From Gammaproteobacteria bacterium (GTDB taxonomy: Bacteria; Pseudomonadota; Gammaproteobacteria; HK1), in contig WLWT01000001.1 of assembly GCA_012103455.1 (NCBI GenBank), positions 3,107,288 to 3,171,287 on the forward strand: a DNA stretch of 64,000 bases, written 5' to 3'. The notes under the pieces are model-generated. The model saw only the letters and a program-made list of their open reading frames with translations. It did no database searches and had not been told where the DNA came from. Position numbers and translations under genes: made by a program. How positions within the stretch are numbered: the stretch's first letter is position 1; each line of letters opens with the position of its first letter. Positions 48,218 to 56,885 of the stretch are shown piece after piece.

Positions 48218-49468
48218 TCAGACTAACTGGCCCGCGCAACGGTGTGGCGCCGCCGCAGCAGCTAGTTTGCGTAGCACCCGGTCTTCGCGGCGTTTAAGCC
48301 CCGGCATATAAGGGGCCCGCCGTAGCAGCATCCGGGTCAACTCGAGCGCCCGTGGCAACTGCTTGAGCTGATGCTCGTAGAGTTTGGCCAACTGCTCCGC
48401 CGCTACCGCATGACCCTGCTCCGCCAGGGTGGTCAAAGCCGCTTCAGCATGGAACCACGCGCCGGCACGCTTGGCCAATCTGGCCAGCTCCAGGGTATCA
48501 GTATCATCGAGTTGTACGCGAAAACGGCGAAGAGCCGCATAGAGTTCACCCTCGTCCACACGGTCCCGTAAAACCGCCGCAACACGCGCGCCGTAGGTGC
48601 CCGGATCGGCATAAACCCGCGCCAACGGTGCCAGCAGCGCGGCCAGGCCCAGCACATCGTCACGGTTGTGACGCACCACAGCACGCATGCCGGAGCCATC
48701 GCCATAGCGCATCCAATTAAACCACTGAATAGGAACTTCAGCGCCAGGCAGATCATCCGCGCGCACCCGGGACAGCAACTTTTGCTCCGCCCGTTGAAGC
48801 TTGCAATCGGGCCAACGGCCGGCAAAAGCCCGGCGAACCCTAGGCAGTAAATCCAGATGCGTTGTTTCACAGAACCTTAGCGGTAACCCGGCCAGCCTGA
48901 AGCGGGTCTCTAGCAACGGCAGATCGTAGCTAGCACCGTTGTAGCTCACTATTGCATCGCAGCGTTGCAAGACTTCAGCCAATGCTTCTAGTGCGGCCTG
49001 CTCGCCCTGAAAACGCGTCAAAACCCACTGATGCAGTCGCAGTTCACGGGCCGCGAGTTCTAAAGCACCTATCACGAACGCTACGGTGCCGGTGCCGCCG
49101 GCCAGGCCGGTGGTTTCTGTATCGATCACTACCAGCCGTCGGGGCATGCGGGCCGCGCCCAACAGATAGGCCACTGCGCCAAGAGCTGCCTCATCGATCA
49201 CAGCTTGCCCGACCGATACCGGTTGAGGCAGGTGGTGTGCCGCATAGATAACCCCCGCAGCAACGAGTCGGCCTTCCAATTGGTGGCACAATTGCGCCGC
49301 CGACATCCTGGCGCCTGCCGGAGAACGTTTTCTAGTGATTGCGAACTGTTGGAGCCGCGCCGATACTGTTCTGCGCTCGTCCATACCGGTAAAGAGCTCG
49401 GTGTTCTTAGTAGCGGCCATACCGGATTCTTCTCGCAGTGCCCGCAACCGGCTGAGTTTCCCAGTCAT
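48218..49468 (-). CDS. mrfB: MrfB/YprB-type exonuclease (RNase H fold)
   Basis: The 416 residues have the 3'-5' exonuclease DEDD motifs RLVVIDTETTGLAGGTGTVA (DxE), AIVSYNGASYDLPLLETRF, and the last block AVVRHNRDDVLGLAALLAPL. This is the RNase H-like YprB pattern, followed by a TPR-like C-terminus. It overlaps the helicase gene by 4 bases (ATGA). In Bacillus, MrfA and MrfB act together in mitomycin-type DNA lesion repair. The pairing here suggests the same work. Confidence 0.85.
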   Translation of the reverse strand: MTGKLSRLRALREESGMAATKNTELFTGMDERRTVSARLQQFAITRKRSPAGARMSAAQLCHQLEGRLVAAGVIYAAHHLPQPVSVGQAVIDEAALGAVAYLLGAARMPRRLVVIDTETTGLAGGTGTVAFVIGALELAARELRLHQWVLTRFQGEQAALEALAEVLQRCDAIVSYNGASYDLPLLETRFRLAGLPLRFCETTHLDLLPRVRRAFAGRWPDCKLQRAEQKLLSRVRADDLPGAEVPIQWFNWMRYGDGSGMRAVVRHNRDDVLGLAALLAPLARVYADPGTYGARVAAVLRDRVDEGELYAALRRFRVQLDDTDTLELARLAKRAGAWFHAEAALTTLAEQGHAVAAEQLAKLYEHQLKQLPRALELTRMLLRRAPYMPGLKRREDRVLRKLAAAAAPHRCAGQLV

Positions 49469-51891
49469 TGCAGCGCGCCTGCCCTGCCATCTGGCGCCCT
49501 ATTCTCCAAAGCCTTATCAACGCTCGCCTTATCAACACTTCGCTCAATGCCTTGGGTTTTGCCAAGTACCGACAATACGCCTAGAGCGGCTTGCTTTAGC
49601 GATACGTACCGGTGCTCATCGCTTTGCAGCACCGGACCAACGCACGCGGGACAGCCGATAGGACATTCACAGGCCGACACCAGCTCCTGCGCCCGTGCAA
49701 CCAGCTCGGTCCGTTGCTCATACAGTGGCGTCGACAAGCCCATGCCGCCGGGAAAATTGTCATAGAGGAATAGGGCCGGTTCAAAACGCTGCCGGGATTC
49801 CGGTGCGTTGTCATGCGCTGGCCATTGTTCCTGTCCCGTACCGATGCAGCGGCCTAGATCCGCAAGCTCCGCCATGGACAACAGCGCAGCGACGTGATGA
49901 AGCGCGTAAGCAGCGCCTTGCAATCCATCCAGCGCCACATTTTGCTCAGGGAACAACCCGCTCAATACAGACGGTGCTAGACGCCACCACAACGCCGTGG
50001 AATGCATCTCGCAATCAGGCAGATCAATTTCGCCGTAGCCGATAGTCTCATGCGTGTAGTACCTGATCTTTTTATAACCCTTAACCCGGCAGACCACGTG
50101 GACCTCACCGTGGGCACACTCCGTGCGCGCTCCTGCATCTGTGTCAAACCGCTCCAGAATTTTTAGGCGCGTGTAGTCAATAGCCTCGGTGTAATAGCCG
50201 GCCCGGGTCTTGCGTACAAAAGCCTTACGTCCCTCCCAATCCAGCTTCTCGACTTGCCAAGGCGCTGCTTGAATCAGATAAATAGCCCCTTCGTACAACG
50301 TCTTGGCGGCGCCGGCATAGTCCACTTCGGCGATAACGTTGCGTTGACCGTCCGTCACGTCGATGACGATGAAGTTGCCATTGGCGACGCTGCGCAAATT
50401 GACCGTATTAGCCGGATAGCTTTCCGCCATCCAATGCCACCGGTCACCTTCCAGGTGGAGGACCTCCTCTTCTTGCAGATAAGCGAGATAGTCATCCGGT
50501 GCCACCGGCCCAAACAGTTCTCCGCGTTTGAACGGTAACTCGAAAGCGGCGCAACGGATGTGGTCCAACACAATCAAATCCTGATCCGGCGCCACCCGTG
50601 CCTGTTCGGGCGGTGCATTCACGAAGAACTCAGGATGCCGGACCACGAATTGGTCGAGGGGGTCGCTGCTGGCGACCAACACCCCCAGCGCCCGGCGCTG
50701 GCGCCGCCCTACCCGGCCCAACCGTTGCCACGTAGCGGCAATCGTTCCGGGGTAGCCGTTGAGAATGCATACGTCCAGCGCACCGATATCCACACCCAAC
50801 TCGAGCGCGGATGTGGTTACTACACAATCCACCTCGCCCGCGCGTAAGCTGCGCTCGGTCTTGCGCCGCTCGGCTGGCAGATGGCCGCCGCGGTACGCCC
50901 TCACACGGGCCGGTTTACGCTGATCGGTGTCAAATGCATCTTTCAAGTACTTGGTCAGCACTTCCACCATCGTGCGAGACCTGGCGAATACGATACTGCG
51001 GGCGCCATTGCTGACAGCCTGGCGGCTGATGCGGGCCGATTGCGAGCGGGCAGAAGCGCGTAATCCCAACTCCGGGTTGACCACCGGTGGATTCCAAAAA
51101 AGCACATCCCGCGGACCCTGCGGAGCACCACTCTCGGTTAGAGCCACCACCTCCTGCCCCGTGAGCACACCAGCATGTTGCGCCGGATTACCGATAGTCG
51201 CGCTACACAGAATGAATTGTGGGGTGGATCCGTAGAACGCGGCGATCCGCCGTAAACGGCGAATAACATTGGCCACGTGCGCACCGAAACAACCGCGATA
51301 AATATGCGCTTCGTCGATCACCACGTAGCGCAATGACTCGAACAACCGCGCCCAGCGCGTGTGATGCGGCAAAATGCCCTGGTGCACCATATCCGGGTTG
51401 CTGACGACGACATCACCGCGCTTGCGCACGGCAATGCGCGCATCGCTGGGCGTATCGCCGTCATAGGTATAAACCCGCATACCGAGATCGCCGAGCCGGT
51501 TCAACTCGAGCAACTCCGTCACTTGGTCTTGGGAGAGCGCTTTGGTGGGAAACAGATACAGCGCCTTGGCGCTCTCCATACGCACGGCATGGATAACAGG
51601 AAGGTTGTAGCAGAGCGATTTACCGGATGCAGTCGGGGTCACTACGACTAGATTCCGGCCTCTTTGCAACACATCCAGCGCTTGACGCTGATGACTGTAA
51701 AGCCGGGTAATGCCACGTTCTGCTAATGCTTGCACCAGTGCGTTGTCCAAATAACCGGGTAGATCAGCGTACTGCCCCGGCTTAGCCGGGATCTCCAGCT
51801 TGCCGGTGATGCAGCCACGCTCGGAGCGTTGAAGCGCGGCGATGGTTTTCTCGACCGGGCCGATCTGAGAAGTAGAAGCTGAGGGGATCAT
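49465..51891 (-). CDS. mrfA: MrfA/YprA-type DEAD/DEAH-box DNA helicase
   Basis: The 808 residues have Walker A VVTPTASGKSLCYNLP, the DEAH box YVVIDEAHIYRG, motif III ILCSATIGNPAQ, and the second RecA domain with VVTTSALELGVDIGALD and GRVGRRQRRA. The C-terminal DUF1998 region has four Cys in SACECPIGCPACVGPVL, a metal site. The extreme C-terminus carries a 15-bp tandem (SVDKA twice, 49511-49540). A perfect 19-bp inverted repeat begins 5 bases before its ATG. Confidence 0.9.
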   Translation of the reverse strand: MIPSASTSQIGPVEKTIAALQRSERGCITGKLEIPAKPGQYADLPGYLDNALVQALAERGITRLYSHQRQALDVLQRGRNLVVVTPTASGKSLCYNLPVIHAVRMESAKALYLFPTKALSQDQVTELLELNRLGDLGMRVYTYDGDTPSDARIAVRKRGDVVVSNPDMVHQGILPHHTRWARLFESLRYVVIDEAHIYRGCFGAHVANVIRRLRRIAAFYGSTPQFILCSATIGNPAQHAGVLTGQEVVALTESGAPQGPRDVLFWNPPVVNPELGLRASARSQSARISRQAVSNGARSIVFARSRTMVEVLTKYLKDAFDTDQRKPARVRAYRGGHLPAERRKTERSLRAGEVDCVVTTSALELGVDIGALDVCILNGYPGTIAATWQRLGRVGRRQRRALGVLVASSDPLDQFVVRHPEFFVNAPPEQARVAPDQDLIVLDHIRCAAFELPFKRGELFGPVAPDDYLAYLQEEEVLHLEGDRWHWMAESYPANTVNLRSVANGNFIVIDVTDGQRNVIAEVDYAGAAKTLYEGAIYLIQAAPWQVEKLDWEGRKAFVRKTRAGYYTEAIDYTRLKILERFDTDAGARTECAHGEVHVVCRVKGYKKIRYYTHETIGYGEIDLPDCEMHSTALWWRLAPSVLSGLFPEQNVALDGLQGAAYALHHVAALLSMAELADLGRCIGTGQEQWPAHDNAPESRQRFEPALFLYDNFPGGMGLSTPLYEQRTELVARAQELVSACECPIGCPACVGPVLQSDEHRYVSLKQAALGVLSVLGKTQGIERSVDKASVDKALENRAPDGRAGALQ
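49511..49540. repeat. 15-bp tandem duplication in mrfA
   Basis: GCCTTATCAACGCTC and GCCTTATCAACACTT. On the coding strand SVDKA is repeated near the C-terminus. Confidence 0.82.
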
Positions 51892-51895
51892 AGAT

Positions 51896-51944
51896 GTGTT
51901 CTCTGTTGGTTCTCCTCATAGAATAGAGAACCAACAGAGAACAC
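51896..51944. promoter_or_regulatory. Perfect 19-bp inverted repeat in front of mrfA
   Basis: Arms GTGTTCTCTGTTGGTTCTC (51896-51914) and its exact complement (51926-51944), with an 11-base loop. It starts 5 bases upstream of the mrfA ATG, so an RNA hairpin would hide the start region. As DNA it could be a dimer operator. No LexA-type CTG-N10-CAG core is evident. Function inferred. Confidence 0.6.
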
Positions 51945-51988
51945 GCAACAGCGATATGGCGCTACAATGCGTGGCAAAAGAGAAAAAG

Positions 51989-52396
51989 ATGGAGTCCCAC
52001 AGCAGTATGCCAACCGACTACAAGGCGGCCCTAGGTGAGTTTCAACGGTTCGCCGAGCAAGACGATCCCAATGCGCAATATCAGCTAGGTGTGCTCTATG
52101 GGCTAGGTTTAGGGAGCTAGCAAGACTACGCGGCAGCGCTTTACTGCTACCAGCGCTCAGCCAAGGCGGGTAACCCCCGCGCGCAGTGCAATCTTGGGTG
52201 GATGTACGGCACCGGACGTGGTGTGCCGCAAGATTTCGTGCGCGCTCTAGCCTGGTACAGCGTAGCGGCTGCCTGCGGCGAGGACACGGCGCGAAAAAAT
52301 AGAGATCTGCTCAACAGCAAAATGACCCCATCCCAGGTGGAGTGTGCTCAAGCTCTCGCTTACGAGTTCACCTCCAACGCTCAGCGCACAGACTAA
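51989..52396 (+). pseudogene. Sel1-repeat protein with in-frame TAG
   Basis: Two Sel1-like repeats, DPNAQYQLGVLYGLGLGS then a TAG at 52118-52120, followed in the same frame by QDYAAALYCYQRSAKAGNPR and AQCNLGWMYGTGRGVPQDFV. The consensus expects no stop between GLG and QDY. Start is uncertain (ATG at 51956, 51989 or 52007). The stop TAA at 52394 forms the target duplication of the MITE. Likely a recently inactivated protein-interaction gene. Confidence 0.7.
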
Positions 52397-52397
52397 C

Positions 52398-52539
52398 GGG
52401 CGCCTGCTAAAAATAGTCATTGTTTCGTGAGTGCAAGGAAGCACCGCGCGCACAACCGCAGTGTATAGGTCATACCTGAGGATTCGAGCACGGAGCTGAC
52501 GCCGCAATCGCGGAAAAAGTGCATTTTTAGCAGGTGCCC
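52398..52539. repeat. MITE copy 2 (142 bp)
   Basis: Ends GGGCGCCTGCTAAAAATAGT and, reversed, GGGCACCTGCTAAAAATGCA. TAAC is duplicated at 52394-52397 and 52540-52543. It lies exactly between the convergent Sel1 and FHA genes, whose stop codons are in the duplicated bases. Same orientation as the copy at 58465. Confidence 0.92.
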
Positions 52540-53276
52540 TAACCTACAGCCTCTCCAGGGATATATGTGCCCATCAATGAGATATCTGTGAGATAGACGG
52601 TACCATCATCATGTATTTCAATCATAAGGTGCTTGCGTGAAACAGAGCGATAGCGAGCACTCAAAACGGCGCCGCAAGAGCTTGCACGCCCCACCACAGC
52701 ATGATTACCCGGCAACCGGATATCGCCGCCGGTATCGTCGATCAGCAAGAAGTTGTGGGAACCTGACACCAACGTGAAATCGTGATTGGCCAAGCGTAAC
52801 ACCGGCGATTGGCGCGGACCGAAATCGACTCGCACCGGCTCATTTTCAGGCAAGCGTTCCATGGCTGCCCAGATGTGTGCATCACCCTACAGTTGGCGCA
52901 GATCGAATAGCAATCGCTGCGCCATCTCATCGTCCCGTGCGGGGACCACGGCTAACTGGCCGCCGGCTCTGTCATTACGGTGAGCATTGAATCGCCCGCG
53001 GGCCACACCTTCCAAACATTGATGCAACCCCCGCAGATATTGCCGGTAACGCTCTACAGCAACGAAGCTGAAGCTCTCCCGGCCCTTGGCGATACGGTCA
53101 ACGGCCAACAGAACCCGATCCCAGCCCTGATCGGGCTCCACATTACGCCCAGCGGTCTGGACTTGACGGCCTACCATCCAGGCGGCGGCCAGTTTATCTA
53201 GCTCTCGTTCTTGCTCCTCGACGGTGTTTTTGGCGAAAAGTAAAGCGTTGTCGTCCAGCGTCACTATCTGGGTCAC
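52539..53276 (-). pseudogene. FHA-domain protein with in-frame TAG
   Basis: The N-terminal 129 codons (MTQIVTLDDNALLFAKNTVE to FDLRQL) are an unknown helical domain. A TAG at 52887-52889 follows, then the same frame continues GDAHIWAAMERLPENEPVRV and into a forkhead-associated domain: HAVVGRASSCGAVLSARYRS and VSRKHLMIEIHDDGTVYLTD with GTYI. FHA domains bind phosphothreonine. The stop separates the two halves, though an ATG at 52862 could still allow the FHA part to be made. Confidence 0.7.
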
Positions 53277-53453
53277 TTTTCAGGCGAAGGGACTACCCTT
53301 CCCTGTAACAGCGCGTCAAACTCGTCGGCGGAGCAGCATTCGCAGACCCGATTGTCCAGCACCAGCCTGAGCACCACCACATGAGACTTTCCGAGCATTT
53401 ATCGTTGCCGCAAACTGTACGCTTACTCTTTATTGTAGGAGCGCACGTGACCC

Positions 53454-54341
53454 TTGGCGACGAATAAAACCCGCAACCAGCACAGCCGTAAAAGATTCCT
53501 CTTGAGTCTGGTTTTGGCCGCTAGCGGTGTCTTTTCGCATCTAGCGCCCGCCGACTTGAACAAGGGGATAACGGCTTATCGCAACGGCGACTTCGAGGTT
53601 GCGTACGCTGAGTTCCTGGGCGCAGCCGTCACCGGCGACACCAAGGCTCAATACATGCTGGGATCTATGCATGAAGATGGCCTTGGCGTGAACCGAGACG
53701 ACAGTGCCGCGGCGCGCTGGTATAAGCGTGCCGCCACCCATGACCCACCTGAGCCGGAGGCACAGTTGGCGCTCGCCTATCTGTACTTAGAGGGCCGCGG
53801 GATCGGTGTTGATGCCGAACGGGCAGCGACCCTATTTAAGGCCGCGGCAACCTCGCGCAAACCTCAACCGGAGGCGATGAATGCCATCGGCGCTCTATAT
53901 GCCCGCGGCCGAGGGGTGGAACGCTCGGTCACCGAAGCCATTAAGTGGTATAGGCGTGCCGCGCACCTGGGTCATGCTGACGGTATGTACAATCTCGCCA
54001 CTGCTTACCACCGAGGCCAAGGGATCACCGCCTCGGTATCTCAAGCGCTTACATGGTACCGCCGCGCCGCGCTGAAATGGCATGTTCCATCTCAGATCAA
54101 CCTCGCCTATATCTACGCCCAAGGCTATAGCGGTGATGGTCGGGAAGTGAAAGTCAATTATGTCAAAGCCTATGCGTGGTTGCGCTTGGCAGCGGCAACA
54201 GGCAACAACACAGCCGAGGAAAACCTTGAGATACTGAAAAATCGTATGACCGATCAGGAGCGTGCCAAGGGAAACCAACACCTTGAGGCGCTCACAAAAG
54301 AGTTGCCTCTTCGTCAGGGCGCGAGTAGGAATGAACGATAG
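53454..54341 (+). CDS. Exported Sel1-repeat protein
   Basis: The 295 residues show an N-terminal signal-like stretch RKRFLLSLVLAASGVFSHLA followed by six or so Sel1 repeats (TKAQYMLGSMHEDGLGVNRD, AQLALAYLYLEGRGIGVDAE, MNAIGALYARGRGVERSVTE, ADGMYNLATAYHRGQGITAS). The start is probably TTG at 53454, with AGGAG about 12 bases upstream. The last base of its stop codon comes from the MITE that begins at 54341, so the original C-terminus may differ. Sel1 proteins scaffold other proteins in the periplasm. Confidence 0.8.
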   Translation: MATNKTRNQHSRKRFLLSLVLAASGVFSHLAPADLNKGITAYRNGDFEVAYAEFLGAAVTGDTKAQYMLGSMHEDGLGVNRDDSAAARWYKRAATHDPPEPEAQLALAYLYLEGRGIGVDAERAATLFKAAATSRKPQPEAMNAIGALYARGRGVERSVTEAIKWYRRAAHLGHADGMYNLATAYHRGQGITASVSQALTWYRRAALKWHVPSQINLAYIYAQGYSGDGREVKVNYVKAYAWLRLAAATGNNTAEENLEILKNRMTDQERAKGNQHLEALTKELPLRQGASRNER

Positions 54342-54481
54342 GGCACCTGCTAAAAATGTACTTTTTCCGCGATTGCGGCGTCAGCTCCGTGCTCGAATCC
54401 TCAGGTATCACCTATACACTGCGGTTCTGCGCGCGGTGCTTCCTTGCACTCACGAAAAAATGACTATTTTTAGCGGCGCCC
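54341..54481. repeat. MITE copy 3 (141 bp), directly upstream of psd
   Basis: Ends GGGCACCTGCTAAAAATGTA and, reversed, GGGCGCCGCTAAAAATAGTC. Flanking GATA (54337-54340) and GATG (54482-54485) form a target duplication with one mismatch. It ends 8 bases before the psd ATG, so it brings or displaces the psd promoter and ribosome binding site. Orientation opposite to copy 2. Confidence 0.9.
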
Positions 54482-54489
54482 GATGGAAC

Positions 54490-55377
54490 ATGAGTAGCGA
54501 TAGCCCGCCCACTTTAGCGGAAAAATTCTCCGGCGCATTACAGTACATCTATCCTAAGCGGGCGTTGTCGGCCCTGATGTTCGCCGCCTGCCGTATACGC
54601 TTCGAGCCCTGGAAAAACTGGCAGATCCGATGGTTTATACGGCGCTACGGCATCGATATGAATGAGGCACTGGAGCCCGATCCGTTGGCTTATAGAGAGT
54701 TCAATACCTTCTTCATCCGCCCGCTACGCCCTGAAGTGCGTCCTATAGACGGCAGAGCAGACACTGTGGCGGCGCCGGCGGATGGCCACATCTTGGAATT
54801 CGGTGACATTCATGATGGCCAATTCTTGCAAGTCAAAGGTCATCACCTGAGCGTGGAACTTTTACTGGGTGGTCCTTCCCAATGGTCGGCGCCATTTATT
54901 AACGGTCAATTCGTAACCGTCTATCTCTCTCCGCGCGACTATCATCGAGTTCACATGCCGCTAGGCGGCGAACTCAAAGCGATGGCCTACATACCAGGCG
55001 AACTCTTCAGCGTCAGTGTTGCATGCACTAAAACCATATCCGGACTGTTCACCCGCAACGAGCGTGCTGTGTCTTTCTTCGACACAGCAATTGGCCCTAT
55101 GGCAGTTGTTTTGGTAGGCGCTGTATTCGTGGGAAGCATTGAGACCCTGTGGGCAGGCATGGTTCACGGCCGCCGCGATGAGGTGTCGTGGTGGCAATAC
55201 TCGAGCGGCCACGCTATAACCATTGCCAAAGGATTGGAAATGGGCCGTTTCAATATGGGCTCAACAGCGATTGCCGTATTCCCCGAAGATACCATCGAAT
55301 GGAGCACGCACCTAAGGCCCGGTCAAGCCGTGCGCATGGGCGAAACACTAGGGTGTTTTTGCAAACCGTGGTGTTGA
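54490..55377 (+). CDS. psd: Phosphatidylserine decarboxylase proenzyme
   Basis: Makes phosphatidylethanolamine at the inner membrane. The 295 residues show AREFNTFFIRPLRPEVRPID-like YREFNTFFIRPLRPEVRPID, APADGHILEFGD, the catalytic His in DYHRVHMPLGGEL, and the self-cleavage motif FNMGSTAIAVFPED near the end. Ser in GST becomes the pyruvoyl group; most members have LGST, here MGST. The ATG at 54490 lies 8 bases after MITE copy 3. Before insertion it began 3 bases after the Sel1 stop. Confidence 0.94.
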   Translation: MSSDSPPTLAEKFSGALQYIYPKRALSALMFAACRIRFEPWKNWQIRWFIRRYGIDMNEALEPDPLAYREFNTFFIRPLRPEVRPIDGRADTVAAPADGHILEFGDIHDGQFLQVKGHHLSVELLLGGPSQWSAPFINGQFVTVYLSPRDYHRVHMPLGGELKAMAYIPGELFSVSVACTKTISGLFTRNERAVSFFDTAIGPMAVVLVGAVFVGSIETLWAGMVHGRRDEVSWWQYSSGHAITIAKGLEMGRFNMGSTAIAVFPEDTIEWSTHLRPGQAVRMGETLGCFCKPWC

Positions 55378-55426
55378 GCGGCCCCTGTATTAATCGGCAC
55401 TGATGTTGATATAAGTCGGCGCGTTG

Positions 55427-56869
55427 TTAACTGGCAAATGCCTGACGGCATATCACCAAAAGCCCACTCGGCACCACACCTAGGCCGATGATAAACAAGC
55501 CGTTTAGTCCCATCAGCACCCGCACCCCTCGACTGTCTTCTATGGCCGCCTCATCCGTAGCCGGCTCGAAGTAGACCATCCTCGCGACCCGCAGGTAATA
55601 GAACAGGCCGATAATGGAGAACACCACGGCGACGATGGCCAGCCAAACCATGCCATCGGCCACTACCTCCCTCAACACATTCCATTTGGCCCAAAAACCT
55701 AGAAACGGCGGCACACCCGCCATGGACAACATGATGACAAGGGTCATAAAAGCGTAAAGAGGATGACGCGCATTGAGGCCGGCGAAACTCTCGATTTCTT
55801 CCGCTTCCACGCCCTTACGGCTGAGGATCACCACCAGTCCGAACGCACCTAACGCCATCACCGCATAGACGATGGAATAGAATAACGCCGCTGCATAAGA
55901 CTCGGCTGTCCCCGGAATCACCCCTAGAAACAAAAAGCCCACATGCGCGATAGTCGAGTACGCCAACATCCGTTTGATATTGGTCTGCGCTATGGCCACT
56001 ACGTTGCCGATCGCCATCGACAAAACCGCCATGATGATCAGCATGTCCTGCCAATGTTGATGCACACCGCCAAGGCCCTCAGCCAACAGCCGGATGAGCA
56101 TGGCAAAACCGGCGAGCTTAGGCGCTGTCGCGATAAACAAAGTGACACTGGACGGTGCCCCTTGATAAACATCGGGGATCCACATATGAAATGGAACCGC
56201 ACCTAGCTTGAACGCGATACCGACGACGACGAACACTGTACCCAGAATAAGCACTTTGTCGGTGCTTTTGACGCTTTTTATCACCTCCGCGATACCGTCT
56301 ATATTGAGCGTACCGGTGGCGCCAAAAAGCATCGACATGCCATACAGCAACATACCAGAGGCGAGCGCGCCCAGGACGAAATACTTCATCGCCGCCTCAG
56401 ATGCCACCGATGAATCCCGCTGCAACGCCACCATCGCGTACAAGGACAAGGACAGCAACTCCAACCCTAGATAGATAGTCAGCAAGCTGGCGGCGGACAC
56501 CAAAATAAGCATGCCGAGCACGGCGAACAGACCGAGCAGATAGTATTCGCCTTTAGCCAAATTCCTGTCCACGAGATATTTGCGCGAGTACGCAAACACG
56601 AAGAACGCCATGGCTAAAACGGTTAGCTTCAACACCATTGCCAAGGTGTCGAGTTTAAAGCTGCCAGAGAACGTTATTCCGGGGGTGGCGTAGGCTTCGA
56701 TTAGATAATACCCAGTCACCACCAAGGAGATCTGGCTCAGCCAGTAAGTCCACTCGCGCTTTTCCGGCGGCAATAGAACATCCACGACCAGTACGGTGCA
56801 AGCCAGCACCAGTAGTGCGATTTCCGCGCTGGCAGGTGCAAAGTCAGGCACGACAAGGGTTGAAGTCAC
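55427..56869 (-). CDS. nuoN: NADH-quinone oxidoreductase subunit N
   Basis: A proton-pumping antiporter-like membrane subunit of complex I. The 480 residues form about 14 segments. GNVVAIAQTNIKRMLAYSTI with the key Lys, and HMWIPDVYQGAPSSVTLFIA, are family motifs. Last gene of the minus-strand nuo operon, 16 bp after nuoM. In many gammaproteobacteria the next genes on this strand are rimP-nusA-infB, here 52 kb away. Confidence 0.96.
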   Translation of the reverse strand: MTSTLVVPDFAPASAEIALLVLACTVLVVDVLLPPEKREWTYWLSQISLVVTGYYLIEAYATPGITFSGSFKLDTLAMVLKLTVLAMAFFVFAYSRKYLVDRNLAKGEYYLLGLFAVLGMLILVSAASLLTIYLGLELLSLSLYAMVALQRDSSVASEAAMKYFVLGALASGMLLYGMSMLFGATGTLNIDGIAEVIKSVKSTDKVLILGTVFVVVGIAFKLGAVPFHMWIPDVYQGAPSSVTLFIATAPKLAGFAMLIRLLAEGLGGVHQHWQDMLIIMAVLSMAIGNVVAIAQTNIKRMLAYSTIAHVGFLFLGVIPGTAESYAAALFYSIVYAVMALGAFGLVVILSRKGVEAEEIESFAGLNARHPLYAFMTLVIMLSMAGVPPFLGFWAKWNVLREVVADGMVWLAIVAVVFSIIGLFYYLRVARMVYFEPATDEAAIEDSRGVRVLMGLNGLFIIGLGVVPSGLLVICRQAFAS

Positions 56870-56885
56870 GACTCGGTGCCCCCGG

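Noticed and set aside
52118..52889. TAG recoding, because TAG occurs inside the Sel1, FHA and recombinase genes
   Set aside because: TAG is used as a normal final stop by intact genes in the window (for example the HlyD gene at 4926-4928), and the affected genes are near mobile elements with other lesions. Nonsense mutation is simpler.
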